57,958 bases of DNA from Streptomyces prunicolor NBRC 13075 (GCF_000367365.1 NZ_BARF01000052.1:1-57958); one strand, 5' to 3'; positions 32,829 through 41,209 are shown, counted from the first letter of the stretch. Notes: generated by a model not told the origin, from the letters alone. Program-made: numbers and translations.

Positions 32829-33413
32829 ATGTCGGTCAACCTGGGCAAGGGCCAGCAGATCAGCCTGAGCAAGTCCGATGGCAGCATGTTGAGTTCGGTA
32901 CGTATGGGGCTCGGCTGGCAGGCCGCACCACGCAAGGGCTTCCTGGCCAAGCTGGCCGGCCCGCGCGAGATCGACCTGGACGCCTCGGCGCTGCTCTTCG
33001 CCGGCCGTGAGCCGGTCGAGGTCGTCTTCTTCCAGCATCTGACGAGCGACGACGGATCCGTCCGCCACACCGGGGACAACCTGGTCGGCGGTGCCGGTGC
33101 CGGTGGTGACGACGAGTCGATCCTGGTGGACCTCGGTCGCGTCCCCGCCCGCATCGACCAGATCGTCTTCACGGTCAACTCGTTCACCGGGCAGACCTTC
33201 GCCGAGGTGCAGAACGCCTTCTGCCGTCTGATCGACGAGACCACCGGGCAGGAACTGGCCCGCTACACGCTCAGCGGCGGTGGCACGTACACGGCGCAGA
33301 TCATGGCGAAGCTGTACCGCGACGGCGGCGGCTGGCAGTTGAAGGCGATCGGCGAGCCCGCGGCCGGCCGGACGTTCCAGGATCTGTTGCCCGCCGTCGC
33401 CGCCCACCTGTGA
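32829..33413 (+). CDS. TerD/TerZ-like stress protein
   Basis: A 194-residue TerD-domain protein of a different subgroup (VNLGKGQQISLSKSDGSMLS). The calcium-loop segments are IDLDASALLFAG and GDDESILVDL. It has an extra basic insert after residue 30 (PRKGFLAKLAGPR) and an AAGRTFQDLLPAVAAHL tail. AGGAGGAGAGG precedes the start, 25 bp after the first terD, so they are cotranscribed and both presumably under BlaI control. TerD-family proteins can form complexes with each other, and these two may do so. Their biochemical role is unknown. Confidence 0.93.
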   Translation: MSVNLGKGQQISLSKSDGSMLSSVRMGLGWQAAPRKGFLAKLAGPREIDLDASALLFAGREPVEVVFFQHLTSDDGSVRHTGDNLVGGAGAGGDDESILVDLGRVPARIDQIVFTVNSFTGQTFAEVQNAFCRLIDETTGQELARYTLSGGGTYTAQIMAKLYRDGGGWQLKAIGEPAAGRTFQDLLPAVAAHL

Positions 33414-33436
33414 CGGTGGCGCCGGACCGCGGGGTC

Positions 33437-33530
33437 AGTCCCGGGAGTTGCCGAACACCGGGCGGTCGAGGAACCGGGCGGAGATCCAGCCGCCCACGAA
33501 GGCGCCCGCGACGCCGATGATGCCCACGCC
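33437..33530 (-). pseudogene. Tail of a GlsB/YeaQ-type membrane stress protein (remnant)
   Basis: About 30 codons ending GAFVGGWISARFLDRPVFGNSRD match the transmembrane part of GlsB/YeaQ/YmgE-family small proteins. An in-frame stop lies a few codons upstream (about 33553), and the usual first half is missing. It sits exactly between the terD pair and the next gene. It is therefore best read as a fragment left by a recombination event. Confidence 0.65.
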
Positions 33531-33573
33531 TCTCGCTCCCGAGGCGTCGGATCATGTGTTTAGGGTGGGCGGC

Positions 33574-34017
33574 ATGCGATGGGGGATGCAGCCGCGCTGG
33601 GCGCGGTGGGTGGCGGCGGTGTACGTCATCGGCTTCGTGGAAGGGAGTGGGGCGCACGCCTACGACGTGATCAGGGGCGGGCTGCACGCGTATCGCTACT
33701 GGCCCCTGCCGAGCCAACTGCTCTTTCACTCCCTGGTCGTGCTCGACCTGCTCGCCGCCGTGGGGGTCGCCCTGGCGCACCCGGTGGCCCCGCCCCTCGG
33801 CGCAACCATCATGACGGCGGATCTGACCGCGAACTGGTGGGACAACTGGGACGACGTCCTGTGCCACCCGCTCGGCTACCTCCAGCCGGTCGGACTGTCG
33901 GCGATCACGTTCTTCGGACTCTTCGTCCTTGCGACGGCGGCTCCACTGCATCGGTCCTTCCGCCGGCCGCTCCATCCCGTGGGCGCCCGGACGGACGCGG
34001 CCGGAGACCTAGACTGA
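33574..34017 (+). CDS. Multi-pass membrane protein of unknown function
   Basis: A 147-residue membrane protein with about four hydrophobic segments (AVYVIGFVEGSG; LLFHSLVVLDLLAAVGVALAH; ATIMTADLTANWWDNW between; SAITFFGLFVLATAAPL). The conserved-looking ANWWDNWDDVLCHP loop is Trp/Asp-rich and could lie at the membrane surface. I do not recognise the family beyond its being common in Streptomyces. It begins right after the GlsB remnant and ends 49 bp before the ArsR gene. Confidence 0.72.
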   Translation: MRWGMQPRWARWVAAVYVIGFVEGSGAHAYDVIRGGLHAYRYWPLPSQLLFHSLVVLDLLAAVGVALAHPVAPPLGATIMTADLTANWWDNWDDVLCHPLGYLQPVGLSAITFFGLFVLATAAPLHRSFRRPLHPVGARTDAAGDLD

Positions 34018-34066
34018 AGCCGCGCGGGTACGGCGCGTGACGATCGGGGCGGGACGGGAGAGGGCT

Positions 34067-34429
34067 GTGGCAGCGGGCATCGGTGGCTTCGAGGATCCGT
34101 CCGCCGAGGTGCTGGCGGAGGCGGCAGCCTCCTTCGGGCTGCTGGCATCGGCCGCGCGGCTGCACCTCATGTGGGCGCTGGCACAGGGCGAGAGCGATGT
34201 CACCCACCTCGCGGACCGGGTGGGCGGTGCCCTGCCCGCGGTCAGCCAGCACCTGGCGAAGCTGAAGCTCGCCGGCCTCGTACGTTCTCGCAGGGAGGGC
34301 CGGCGCCAGATCTACTTCGTCGACAACCCCGACGTGGTGACCGTGGTCCGGGTGATGGTCGGCCAGTTGGCCGCGCGTGCCGAGGGGGCGTACGCACCCG
34401 TGCGCACCCTGCGCGGGACCGGTGGCTGA
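34067..34429 (+). CDS. ArsR-family winged-helix regulator
   Basis: A 120-residue ArsR/SmtB-fold protein. The winged helix contains HLADRVGGALPAVSQHLAKL and the basic wing SRREGRRQIYFV. It lacks cysteines and the usual Asp/His ligand sets of known metal sensors, so it may sense something else or a metal at an uncharted site. I prefer GTG 34067 because GGGAGAGGG precedes it; the frame is open to GTG 34037. Its end overlaps the start of the P-type ATPase by eight bases. Control of that pump is therefore likely. Confidence 0.87.
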   Translation: MAAGIGGFEDPSAEVLAEAAASFGLLASAARLHLMWALAQGESDVTHLADRVGGALPAVSQHLAKLKLAGLVRSRREGRRQIYFVDNPDVVTVVRVMVGQLAARAEGAYAPVRTLRGTGG

Positions 34430-37052
34430 CACCACCGCGGCCTCGGAACCGGACGCCGGACCAATCGCTCCCGAGCCCGTGCTCAGCGACGCCGGTCCGG
34501 AACCGGGCGTACCGACCGTGCTGCAGACACTGCGGCGACTGGACAGCGGACCGCGCGGTCTGACGGAGACGGAGGCCGAGGAGCGCCAGGCCCGCTTCGG
34601 GACGAACACCCTGCCGGGCCACCGGGGCGCCTCCTGGGCGCGGGTGCTGCTGCGCAGTCTCCGCGATCCGTTCACTGCCGTTCTGCTGTGTCTTGGGCTG
34701 GTGTCGGCGGCCGTCGCCTCCTGGGGCACCGCCTGCGTGATCCTGCTGCTCGTAGCGGTGAGCTGTGTGCTGCGCGCCTCGGGGGAGTGCCGGGCCGACC
34801 GGTCCATGGCCGCGCTGCGCGACCTGGTCGCCACCACGGCCACCGTCCTGCGTCGCGCGGACGAGGCCGCGCCGCCGGACGCCCGGGAGATTCCCGTGGA
34901 CGAGCTGGTGCCCGGCGACGTGATCCGTCTCGGCCCGGGCGATCTCGTTCCGGCCGACGTACGGCTGCTGCGTACGCAGGGCCTGACGGTGCAACAGGCC
35001 GTGCTCACGGGCGAGTCGGCGCCGGTCGCGAAGGACGCTGCCGATGCGGCGGCCGCCGACGGAGACTTCGACCGGCCCCAACTCTGCTTCCAGGGCAGCA
35101 GTGTTGCTTCCGGCAGCGCCACCGCCGTCATCGTGGCCACAGGTGCGCGGACACGGTTTGCCGCAGTCCACGGCGGTGGGGGCGACCGGCGCGAGGCGAG
35201 CGCCTTCGACCGCTCGGTGCACGGCATCTCCTGGATCCTCATCCGGTTCATGCTGCTGACCCCGCCGCTGGTCCTCATGGCCAACGCGGCCCTGCGCGAC
35301 CGGGGCCTGGAGACGCTGCCGTTCGCCGTCGCGGTGGCCGTCGGGCTGACCCCGGAGATGCTGCCGGTCATCGTCACCACCTGCCTGGCACGCGGCGCCT
35401 CGCTGCTGGCCCGCACCCACGGGGTGATCGTCAAGCGGCTGCCCGCGCTGCACGACCTCGGCGCGGTCGACGTGCTGTGTCTGGACAAGACGGGCACCCT
35501 CACCCAGGATCGGCCGGTCCTCCACCGTGCCCTCGGCCCGGACGGACAGGACGATCCCGAGGCACTCCGCTGGGCCGCGGTGAACGCCTGGTGGACCCTT
35601 CAACTCGCCGACCTGCCCACACCGGACGCCCTCGACGAAGCGATCCTGGACGCCGTCGACGAGGACGACCTCATGGCCTACGACGGGCTGGCCGCCCTCC
35701 CCTTCGATCCGGTACGGCGCCTCGCCACCGCCGTCGTCCGCACACCGGGCCGGCTCGGCGCGCACACGCTGGTCGTCAAGGGAGCCGCCGAGGCCGTACT
35801 GGAACGCTGCGCGCCGGCGCGGGCGGAACGCGAACGGCTGCTCACCCTCGCCGCCGAGCTGGCGGACGACGGCCTGCGGGTGCTGGCGGTCGCCGTCGCG
35901 GAACGTCCCGCCCGCACCCGTGATTACACCCCGGCCGACGAACGCGGCCTGTCCTTCCGGGGTTTCGTCACCTTCAAGGACGCCCTCGTCCCCACCGCCG
36001 CCGACGCGTTGAAGGTCCTCGCCGACCGGGGCGTCACCGTCAAAATCCTCACCGGCGACCACCCCGGCACAGCCGCCCGGGTCTGCCGCGACCTGGGGAT
36101 CGCCGCGCCCTCCGACAGCGTCCTGACCGCCGACCGCGTCGACCGTCTCGACGACACCGAACTCGCCGCGGTAGCCGCTCGCACCACCGTCTTCGCCCGC
36201 TGCGCCCCCGAGCACAAGGCCCGTATCGCCGCCGCCCTGCGCGCGAGCGGCCACACCGTCGGCTACCTCGGCGACGGCGTCAACGACCTGCCCGCCCTGC
36301 GCACCGCCGACGTCGGCATCGCCCCGCGCGAGGCCGTGGCCGTCGCCCGGGAGAGCGCCGACGTGGTCCTCGCCGAGAAGGACCTCACCGCGATCGGCCA
36401 CAGCATCGCGGCGGGACGGTACGCGGGCGGCAACATCACCACGTATCTGCGCATCACGCTCTCCTCGAACCTCGGCAACGTCATCGCGATGCTCGCCGCC
36501 GGCCTCCTCCTGCCCTTCCTGCCTATGCTCCCGGCCCAGGTGCTCGCGCAGAACCTGTGCTTCGACGCCGCCCAGCTCGCCTTCGCCTACGACCGGCCGC
36601 ATCCGTCGGTGCTGCGCCGGCCGACCGTGCTGCGCCCCCGCGACCTGCTGCGCTTCATCACCGGCTTCGGTGTCCTCAACGCCGTCGCCGACCTGGCCAC
36701 CTTCGGCGTGCTCGCCCTCGCCCTGCACGGACCCGACGGCCTGGACGACGCGGCGGTGTTCCACTCCGGCTGGTTCACCGAGAACCTGATCACCCAGGCC
36801 CTGGTGATGACGCTGCTGCGCTCCGGACGGCACGCTGCCGAGGGCCGCACACCGGGGCCGATCGGCTGGGCGGCGGCCACGCTGACCGCCGTAGGACTGG
36901 TGCTACCGGTCTCCCCACTCGGCTCGCTGCTCGGCCTCACACCGTTGCCGACCCTCTACTACCTGCTGCTGGCCGCGGTTCTCGTCCTCTATACCGCCGG
37001 GTTGATGGCGGTCAGGGCGCGGGACGAACGGCGCCTGACCGATCACCGGTGA
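34422..37052 (+). CDS. P-type ATPase of the magnesium-transporting (MgtA/P3B) type
   Basis: An 876-residue P-type ATPase. The order is actuator motif LTGESAPV (about 190), the phosphorylation site DKTGTLTQD at about Asp355, the nucleotide site KGAAEAV, and the hinge GDGVND. The membrane segments GLTPEMLPVIV (M4) and SSNLGNVIAMLAAGLLLPFLPMLPAQVLAQN (M5, about 684-714; only the first and last parts matter here) resemble MgtA. M6 reads AFAYDRPH rather than the IPWD of MgtA, so the ion may differ. The start GTG overlaps the ArsR stop. It probably imports or exports Mg2+ or another divalent metal. The adjacent ArsR presumably controls it. Confidence 0.9.
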   Translation: MADTTAASEPDAGPIAPEPVLSDAGPEPGVPTVLQTLRRLDSGPRGLTETEAEERQARFGTNTLPGHRGASWARVLLRSLRDPFTAVLLCLGLVSAAVASWGTACVILLLVAVSCVLRASGECRADRSMAALRDLVATTATVLRRADEAAPPDAREIPVDELVPGDVIRLGPGDLVPADVRLLRTQGLTVQQAVLTGESAPVAKDAADAAAADGDFDRPQLCFQGSSVASGSATAVIVATGARTRFAAVHGGGGDRREASAFDRSVHGISWILIRFMLLTPPLVLMANAALRDRGLETLPFAVAVAVGLTPEMLPVIVTTCLARGASLLARTHGVIVKRLPALHDLGAVDVLCLDKTGTLTQDRPVLHRALGPDGQDDPEALRWAAVNAWWTLQLADLPTPDALDEAILDAVDEDDLMAYDGLAALPFDPVRRLATAVVRTPGRLGAHTLVVKGAAEAVLERCAPARAERERLLTLAAELADDGLRVLAVAVAERPARTRDYTPADERGLSFRGFVTFKDALVPTAADALKVLADRGVTVKILTGDHPGTAARVCRDLGIAAPSDSVLTADRVDRLDDTELAAVAARTTVFARCAPEHKARIAAALRASGHTVGYLGDGVNDLPALRTADVGIAPREAVAVARESADVVLAEKDLTAIGHSIAAGRYAGGNITTYLRITLSSNLGNVIAMLAAGLLLPFLPMLPAQVLAQNLCFDAAQLAFAYDRPHPSVLRRPTVLRPRDLLRFITGFGVLNAVADLATFGVLALALHGPDGLDDAAVFHSGWFTENLITQALVMTLLRSGRHAAEGRTPGPIGWAAATLTAVGLVLPVSPLGSLLGLTPLPTLYYLLLAAVLVLYTAGLMAVRARDERRLTDHR

Positions 37053-37182
37053 GAGTCGTGAACCCGATCGCTGCGGCCGGGCGTTCGATGCTTCACACAG
37101 CCCTTGGTCCACCTCCTGTAGAAGGGTTTCTCGGTACTTTTCGGGTCCTGGACGTGCACGCCGTCCTGAGAGAAGGCGGGAG

Positions 37183-37702
37183 ATGGCCGAACCCCGGACA
37201 CGGCGGCGGTGGCTCGCGCCGGCGGTCTTCGCGGTCGTCGTCCCAGGTCTGCACTTGGGCCCAACAGGCGCACGCCAGTGCCCAGTTGGTGATGGCGATC
37301 CTCTGCAACGAGGCATACAAGCCGCATGACGCGGCCTTCGAGCGGGCCTGGCAGAAGTACAAGCCGGACGCGGCCTTCGGCATCGCGAACATGCATCGCG
37401 CGACCTTCGACGAGGTCAAGAAGAGCCGGGACTTCGCCGGTCGGCGTTGGGACGAACTGCCCGAAGACCGTGACCTCGCCATCGAGGCCGAAGCCTGGTA
37501 TCTGCACGACCTGGCGGAACAGCTGCCCCCGACCTGGCACGGCTCCCTCAGCAAGGACGAACTGCTGGCACTCGGCTACAACACCGGCGCGAGCAACATG
37601 CTCGCCTTCGCGCGCGGTGCGACACCGGGCAGCCAGGCGCAGTCGTACCTGAACCGGCTGCACACCAACTGGGCCAAGGCGGGGAAAGCGGTCGGCGGGT
37701 GA
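37183..37702 (+). pseudogene. Frameshifted secreted lysozyme/transglycosylase-like gene
   Basis: GAAGGCGGGAG is followed by ATG 37183 and a signal peptide (MAEPRTRRRWLAPAVFAVVV), but this frame stops at about 37329. From about 37235 another frame continues as a long, protein-like tail: FERAWQKYKPDAAFGIAN, then LALGYNTGASNMLAFARG and YLNRLHTNWAKAG, ending at 37702. The tail resembles the C-terminal part of lysozyme-like muramidases. One base gain or loss between about 37230 and 37330 would join them. Either the gene is broken, or the assembly has an indel. Confidence 0.6.
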
Positions 37703-37764
37703 GGCCCTCGTCCTTCTCGGACCGATGCCGGAATCATCCCTTCAGTCGTCCCGCTCCTTCCTGG

Positions 37765-38262
37765 TCAGAGCTGTCCTGCGCCGCCCATCTCCGCGGTGAA
37801 CTCCACCGGGTCGCTGTCGGATCCCCGGACCATCGCGTGGAACTCCCACGCACCGGAGGAATCCCTGGTGAACTCCGCGACCGTCGTAGCGGTGGACCCG
37901 GCGACCTGAGCGAAGTCGTCCTCCAGCAGCTTCTGGTACCCCTCGACCACCAGCACCCCCGCGTTCGTTATGTCGCCGAAGGTCTTGGGGCCGGTGTTCT
38001 GATGGATCGCCACCCCTACGACCACCCGTACGAAGGAAGGCGCCAGGCGGTCGAGTTCCAGGACCATCACCTCCACGTAGCCGAAACCCAGCCCGGTCTC
38101 GCTGTGCCGGGGCATGTTGATGGTCCCGTCCGGCGAGCGACTGTCGTAGTGGACGACGTACACCGGCTGCCCGTAGGGGGCGTCCGCGGAGTAGGTGGTG
38201 GCGATGATGTCGAGATGGTGAGGCGGCCGGCTCCAGGGACTCGGGTCCCACTTGAGCCTCAC
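37765..38262 (-). CDS. TerD-domain-like protein
   Basis: A 165-residue protein with a TerD-like beta-sandwich, recognised by RLKWDPSPWSRPPHHLDIIA and SRSPDGTINMPRHSETGLGFGYVEVM in the central strands. It resembles the TerA/TerF-like branch with RLKWDPSP at its start. The frame continues upstream for at least 12 more codons with family-like SKRLGKAEV, so the true start could be a rare codon before GTG 38262. It is transcribed alone on the minus strand, with a 338-bp gap upstream. Function is presumably in the same stress response as the terD genes. Confidence 0.8.
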   Translation of the reverse strand: MRLKWDPSPWSRPPHHLDIIATTYSADAPYGQPVYVVHYDSRSPDGTINMPRHSETGLGFGYVEVMVLELDRLAPSFVRVVVGVAIHQNTGPKTFGDITNAGVLVVEGYQKLLEDDFAQVAGSTATTVAEFTRDSSGAWEFHAMVRGSDSDPVEFTAEMGGAGQL

Positions 38263-38599
38263 TTCGGCCTTCCCGAGTCTCTTGCTGACGCTGCTCAGTG
38301 GCTGCTGCCTCTCTCGAATCGGCCCGCTGGGCGCGGACAGGGTTGTGCTTGATCCCGCGGGTTGATGCTCATCGCCACATGCCCGGAAGGGAGATGTACC
38401 CCAGGAGTCAGGCGACGGAACTGTTCATTCTGCGGCGGATCAAGGGGACGACTGATCTCACTCCATGGTTGAAAAGTTGCGCAAGGCAGCAATCATGGCT
38501 GACCGGCGGACCGGGCAAGTCCATACGCATCCTCAACCACCTCGGCCCGGCCGGTCTCCGAGAGTGCCGCTGCCGGCTGAATCGCGCGGCCCGAGGCCG
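38263..38599. other. Gene-free gap with a TTGCGCAA site
   Basis: I see no convincing coding region in this stretch; open frames across it lack family character. It contains TTGCGCAA at 38477-38484, preceded by GTTGAAAAG. The gap may hold the promoter of the TerD-like gene on the minus strand, at its left end. Confidence 0.5.
38477..38484. promoter_or_regulatory. TTGCGCAA site A
   Basis: An 8-bp palindrome, first of four in 38.4-43.8 kb. The preceding nine bases, GTTGAAAAG, resemble those before site B (GTTTAAAGG). It lies in a gene-free gap. Confidence 0.55.
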
Positions 38600-38830
38600 T
38601 CAGGGGCTCGCCACATCGAAGCCGTAGCGGAGAGGCTCGCTCGTCACCCCGGGGTCGAGGCGGTAGAGATACAGGGCCTCCGTGCGCACACCGTCTTCCA
38701 GGCCGTCCGTGAGGCAGGGGTACGTCACCTGGACCACCCGAGGCCGGTCGATGACGCGTGTCCGCAACCCGTCCGCCGGACCTCCGTCCAGCACCGCGTT
38801 TTCCCAGTTCGTCGTGCCGCTGTTTTCCAC
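38600..38830 (-). CDS. Small hypothetical protein
   Basis: A 76-residue protein containing LDGGPADGLRTRVIDRPRVV and ending DPGVTSEPLRYGFDVASP, a pattern that I recall in Streptomyces hypothetical proteins of unknown role. No membrane segment or metal site. The GTG start has no ribosome binding site; TAAACT lies about six bases before it, so the transcript may be leaderless. TTGCGCAA site B begins 17 bp upstream, over the spacer of that promoter. Confidence 0.7.
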   Translation of the reverse strand: MENSGTTNWENAVLDGGPADGLRTRVIDRPRVVQVTYPCLTDGLEDGVRTEALYLYRLDPGVTSEPLRYGFDVASP

Positions 38831-38846
38831 ACCGAAAGTTTAAAGG

Positions 38847-38854
38847 TTGCGCAA
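38847..38854. promoter_or_regulatory. TTGCGCAA site B
   Basis: The core is extended here to the 10-bp palindrome GTTGCGCAAC. It lies 17-24 bp upstream of the small hypothetical gene (minus strand), where a repressor would block transcription initiation. Confidence 0.62.
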
Positions 38855-38897
38855 CTGCTTGATCTTCGTGAAGTGGATCACGTGACGGCGAGGTGTC

Positions 38898-39338
38898 TCA
38901 GGTGGCATCGGGGTCGAAGACGGAGCGCGCGGACCCTTCGGGGTGGTGGGCCTTTTCGAGCGTCACTTGGGGTGCCGCCGCCTGTGGTTCCGTGTCGTGC
39001 GCGGCATCTCGTACGGCGTCGGCCACCTCCGCCAGGTCCTTCCTGGGATCCAGGGCGCTGCGGATCTCGTCCAGGCCCAGATCGAGGCCGATTCCGTCGC
39101 CGTCCAGGACGTGCTTGCGTACGAACGTCTTCGGGTGCAGGTCCTCGAACTCGAAGTCCTTGAAATCCGGGCCCAGTTCGGAGCGGATGTCCTCCTTGGC
39201 CCTGTCGGAGAACGCCCGTACCTTGCGGATGAACTCCGCCGCGTTCTGAATGATCTCCGGCAGTTTGTCCGGGCCGAAGAGGAGGACGACCAGGATCGCG
39301 AGGGTGACCAGTTCCGGCAGTCCTACGTCCGGGAACAT
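38898..39338 (-). CDS. tatB: TatB-like Sec-independent translocase subunit
   Basis: A 146-residue TatA/B-family protein. The N-terminal hydrophobic helix VGLPELVTLAILVVLLFGPD (residues 5-24) is followed by the FGP hinge and amphipathic helix KLPEIIQNAAEFIRKVRAFS. The long acidic C-terminal tail and Glu near the N-terminus (GLPEL) fit TatB rather than TatA. Tat exports folded proteins together with TatC. No tatC is in the window, and the chromosome should carry the normal tatABC set elsewhere. A second TatA-like gene lies at 42481-42639. TTGCGCAA site C is 75 bp upstream. Confidence 0.88.
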   Translation of the reverse strand: MFPDVGLPELVTLAILVVLLFGPDKLPEIIQNAAEFIRKVRAFSDRAKEDIRSELGPDFKDFEFEDLHPKTFVRKHVLDGDGIGLDLGLDEIRSALDPRKDLAEVADAVRDAAHDTEPQAAAPQVTLEKAHHPEGSARSVFDPDAT

Positions 39339-39412
39339 CAGCCGCTCCTCGCTGTCCCTGCCGCCCGGTTCGCCTGTCGCCCGGGCCCGCCTCCATGACA
39401 TTACTTCAACTA

Positions 39413-39420
39413 TTGCGCAA
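39413..39420. promoter_or_regulatory. TTGCGCAA site C
   Basis: The core sits inside a larger dyad, CAAC-n2-TTGCGCAA-n2-GTTG (39407-39426). It lies in the divergent gap between tatB (75 bp) and the third terD (78 bp), about equally far from both starts. Confidence 0.62.
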
Positions 39421-39425
39421 GTGTT

Positions 39426-39446
39426 GGAACCGTCGTGGTCGGTTCC
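39426..39446 (+). other. Hairpin in the third terD leader
   Basis: GGAACCG (39426-39432) pairs with CGGTTCC (39440-39446) around a seven-base loop, 52 bp before the terD start. It recalls the hairpin in the leader of the first terD, though the sequences differ. Confidence 0.55.
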
Positions 39447-39497
39447 GCGTTGGAACCCAGTGACGTGCGGACGGCCCACAGTCGGGAGGAAAGAGCC

Positions 39498-40073
39498 GTG
39501 GGAGTTTCCCTGGGCAAGGGTGGCAACGTGTCGCTGAGCAAGGAGGTGCCGGGGCTGAGCGCTGTGCTGATCGGGCTGGGCTGGGACGTTCGCACCACGA
39601 CCGGTGCGGACTACGACCTGGACGCTTCCGCACTGTTGCTGAACACGTCGGGCAAGGTCGTCTCCGACCAGCACTTCGTCTTCTACAACAACCTCCGCAG
39701 CCCGGACGGCTCGGTGGAGCACACCGGCGACAACCTCACCGGTGAGGGCGAGGGCGACGACGAGAGCATCAAGGTGAACCTCGCCGGCGTACCCGCCGAG
39801 ATCGACAAGATCGTGTTCCCGGTGTCCATCCACGACGCGAACAGGCGCGGACAGAGTTTCGGGCAGGTCCGCAACGCCTTCATCCGGGTGGTGAACCAGG
39901 CGAACAACGGGGAGATCGCCCGCTACGACCTCTCCGAGGACGCCTCCTCGGAGACGGCGATGGTCTTCGGCGAGCTGTACCGGCACGGCGGCGAGTGGAA
40001 GTTCCGCGCGGTCGGCCAGGGGTACGCCTCCGGACTGGCAGGCATCGCGTCCGACTTCGGCGTCAACGTCTGA
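39498..40073 (+). CDS. terD: TerD family stress protein (paralogue)
   Basis: A 191-residue TerD domain almost the same as the product of 32228-32803, about 85% identical by eye, with the same length and ends (GVSLGKGGNVSLSKEVPGL to LAGIASDFGVNV). The calcium-loop segments YDLDASALLLN and EGDDESIKVNL are kept; the Asp at position 49 becomes Asn. The start is GTG 39498 after GGGAGGAAAG. It is divergent from tatB, and its upstream region has TTGCGCAA instead of a BlaI-type site. The two copies are therefore probably controlled by different regulators. Confidence 0.95.
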   Translation: MGVSLGKGGNVSLSKEVPGLSAVLIGLGWDVRTTTGADYDLDASALLLNTSGKVVSDQHFVFYNNLRSPDGSVEHTGDNLTGEGEGDDESIKVNLAGVPAEIDKIVFPVSIHDANRRGQSFGQVRNAFIRVVNQANNGEIARYDLSEDASSETAMVFGELYRHGGEWKFRAVGQGYASGLAGIASDFGVNV

Positions 40074-40100
40074 CGCTGCGCCAAGTGCCGTCGTCGCACG

Positions 40101-40120
40101 GAGACGGTGTACAGCGTCTC
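40101..40120. terminator. Weak hairpin between convergent terD and TauE genes
   Basis: GAGACG (40101-40106) pairs with CGTCTC (40115-40120) around eight bases, 28 bp after the terD stop. It has no T-run. A role as terminator is suggested by position only; the rest of the 206-bp gap holds nothing evident. Confidence 0.45.
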
Positions 40121-40279
40121 ACCGGCGCCTTCCCCGCGAGGTGGACCGAACACGCCCCTGGACCGGGCGCTCGCGGTCCACTCCGCTTCCGCGCCTGCGA
40201 TGGAACCACGAACTCCTGAGCGTTCCGGCGGGATGCCGATGACCTGGCTCGCGCCGGGAGCGGCGGCGCGGTGCGCGGG

Positions 40280-41209
40280 TCAGCTGGCGGCGTGTTCGGG
40301 CTCCGGCTCGTGGACTGCGCTCGGTGCGGTCTGCGTGGCGCGCCGGCCGCGTGCGGTGACGACGATGCCGATCGCCGCCATGCCCAGGCACGCGCACACG
40401 ATGACGGGGGACGACGCCTTGAGCATGGACAGTCCGGAGCCGGTCAGCAGCACCACGAGGGCCCAGCGCACTGCGGGTCCGGTGACGCGGGTGGAGGCGA
40501 CGGCGCCCAGGACCACTCCGGGGATCGCGCCGATGAGCAGCGTGGCGGCCAGGCCGAGGTCGGCGTCCCCGATCAGCAGGTGTCCCAGTGCGGCGGCGGC
40601 CACCAGGGGGATGGCCTGGACGAGGTCCGTGCCCACGAGGTGGTTGGCCTTCAGCCGGGGGTGGGCCAGCATCAGCATGACGATGATGAGGGAACCCGAG
40701 CCGACCGAGGTCATGCCGACGATGACCCCGCCGACCAGGCCGACCAGCAGCGTCGCGACGGGCCGGACGGGCACGTGGGCGTCCTCGTCGGCGATGGTGC
40801 CGCGCCGGCGGTCCAGCCACAGACGTACGAGCATGCCCGCGACGGCGAGCAGCAGCGCCGTACCGATGACGTACTTGACCCGCTGTTGCAGCGCGTCCCC
40901 GTCCCCGAACAACTGGAGCAGGAAGACCCCGCCGAACGCGGCCGGGACGGCGGTGGGCAGCAGCCGGCGCACAATGTCCCAGCGCACGGTGCCGGCCCGC
41001 TGGTGCACGAGCGCGCCGAACGGCTTCATGAACACGGAGGCGGCCAGGTCGCTGCCGATCGCCGCGGTGGGGTTCACACCGAAGACCATCACCATGATCG
41101 GGGTCATCAGCGCCCCGCCGCCCATGCCGGTGAGTCCTACGGCGAACCCGACCAGGGCTCCGGCGACGACGATCGGGGCGGAGACATCCATGTCCACGAC
41201 CGTAGACAC
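40280..41209 (-). CDS. TauE/SafE (TSUP) family permease
   Basis: A 309-residue integral membrane protein with about eight helices. It has the family motif VGLTGMGGGALMTPIMVM near the N-terminus, and the repeated counterpart VGMTSVGSGSLIIVMLML in the second half. TSUP proteins move sulfite, sulfonates or other organo-sulfur anions, usually outward. The start is uncertain: GTG 41209, GTG 41197 or ATG 41191. The first two lie within or just after a 10-bp inverted repeat. It is single, facing terD, and the regulator is not adjacent. Confidence 0.88.
   Translation of the reverse strand: MSTVVDMDVSAPIVVAGALVGFAVGLTGMGGGALMTPIMVMVFGVNPTAAIGSDLAASVFMKPFGALVHQRAGTVRWDIVRRLLPTAVPAAFGGVFLLQLFGDGDALQQRVKYVIGTALLLAVAGMLVRLWLDRRRGTIADEDAHVPVRPVATLLVGLVGGVIVGMTSVGSGSLIIVMLMLAHPRLKANHLVGTDLVQAIPLVAAAALGHLLIGDADLGLAATLLIGAIPGVVLGAVASTRVTGPAVRWALVVLLTGSGLSMLKASSPVIVCACLGMAAIGIVVTARGRRATQTAPSAVHEPEPEHAAS

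Noticed and set aside
34242..36833. Long minus-strand frame opposite the P-type ATPase
   Set aside because: The plus strand carries all P-type ATPase motifs; the antisense product has no recognisable fold.
38465..39163. Plus-strand frame across site A and the tatB gene
   Set aside because: It starts near TTGCGCAA but is Arg/Pro-rich and antisense to two better supported genes.
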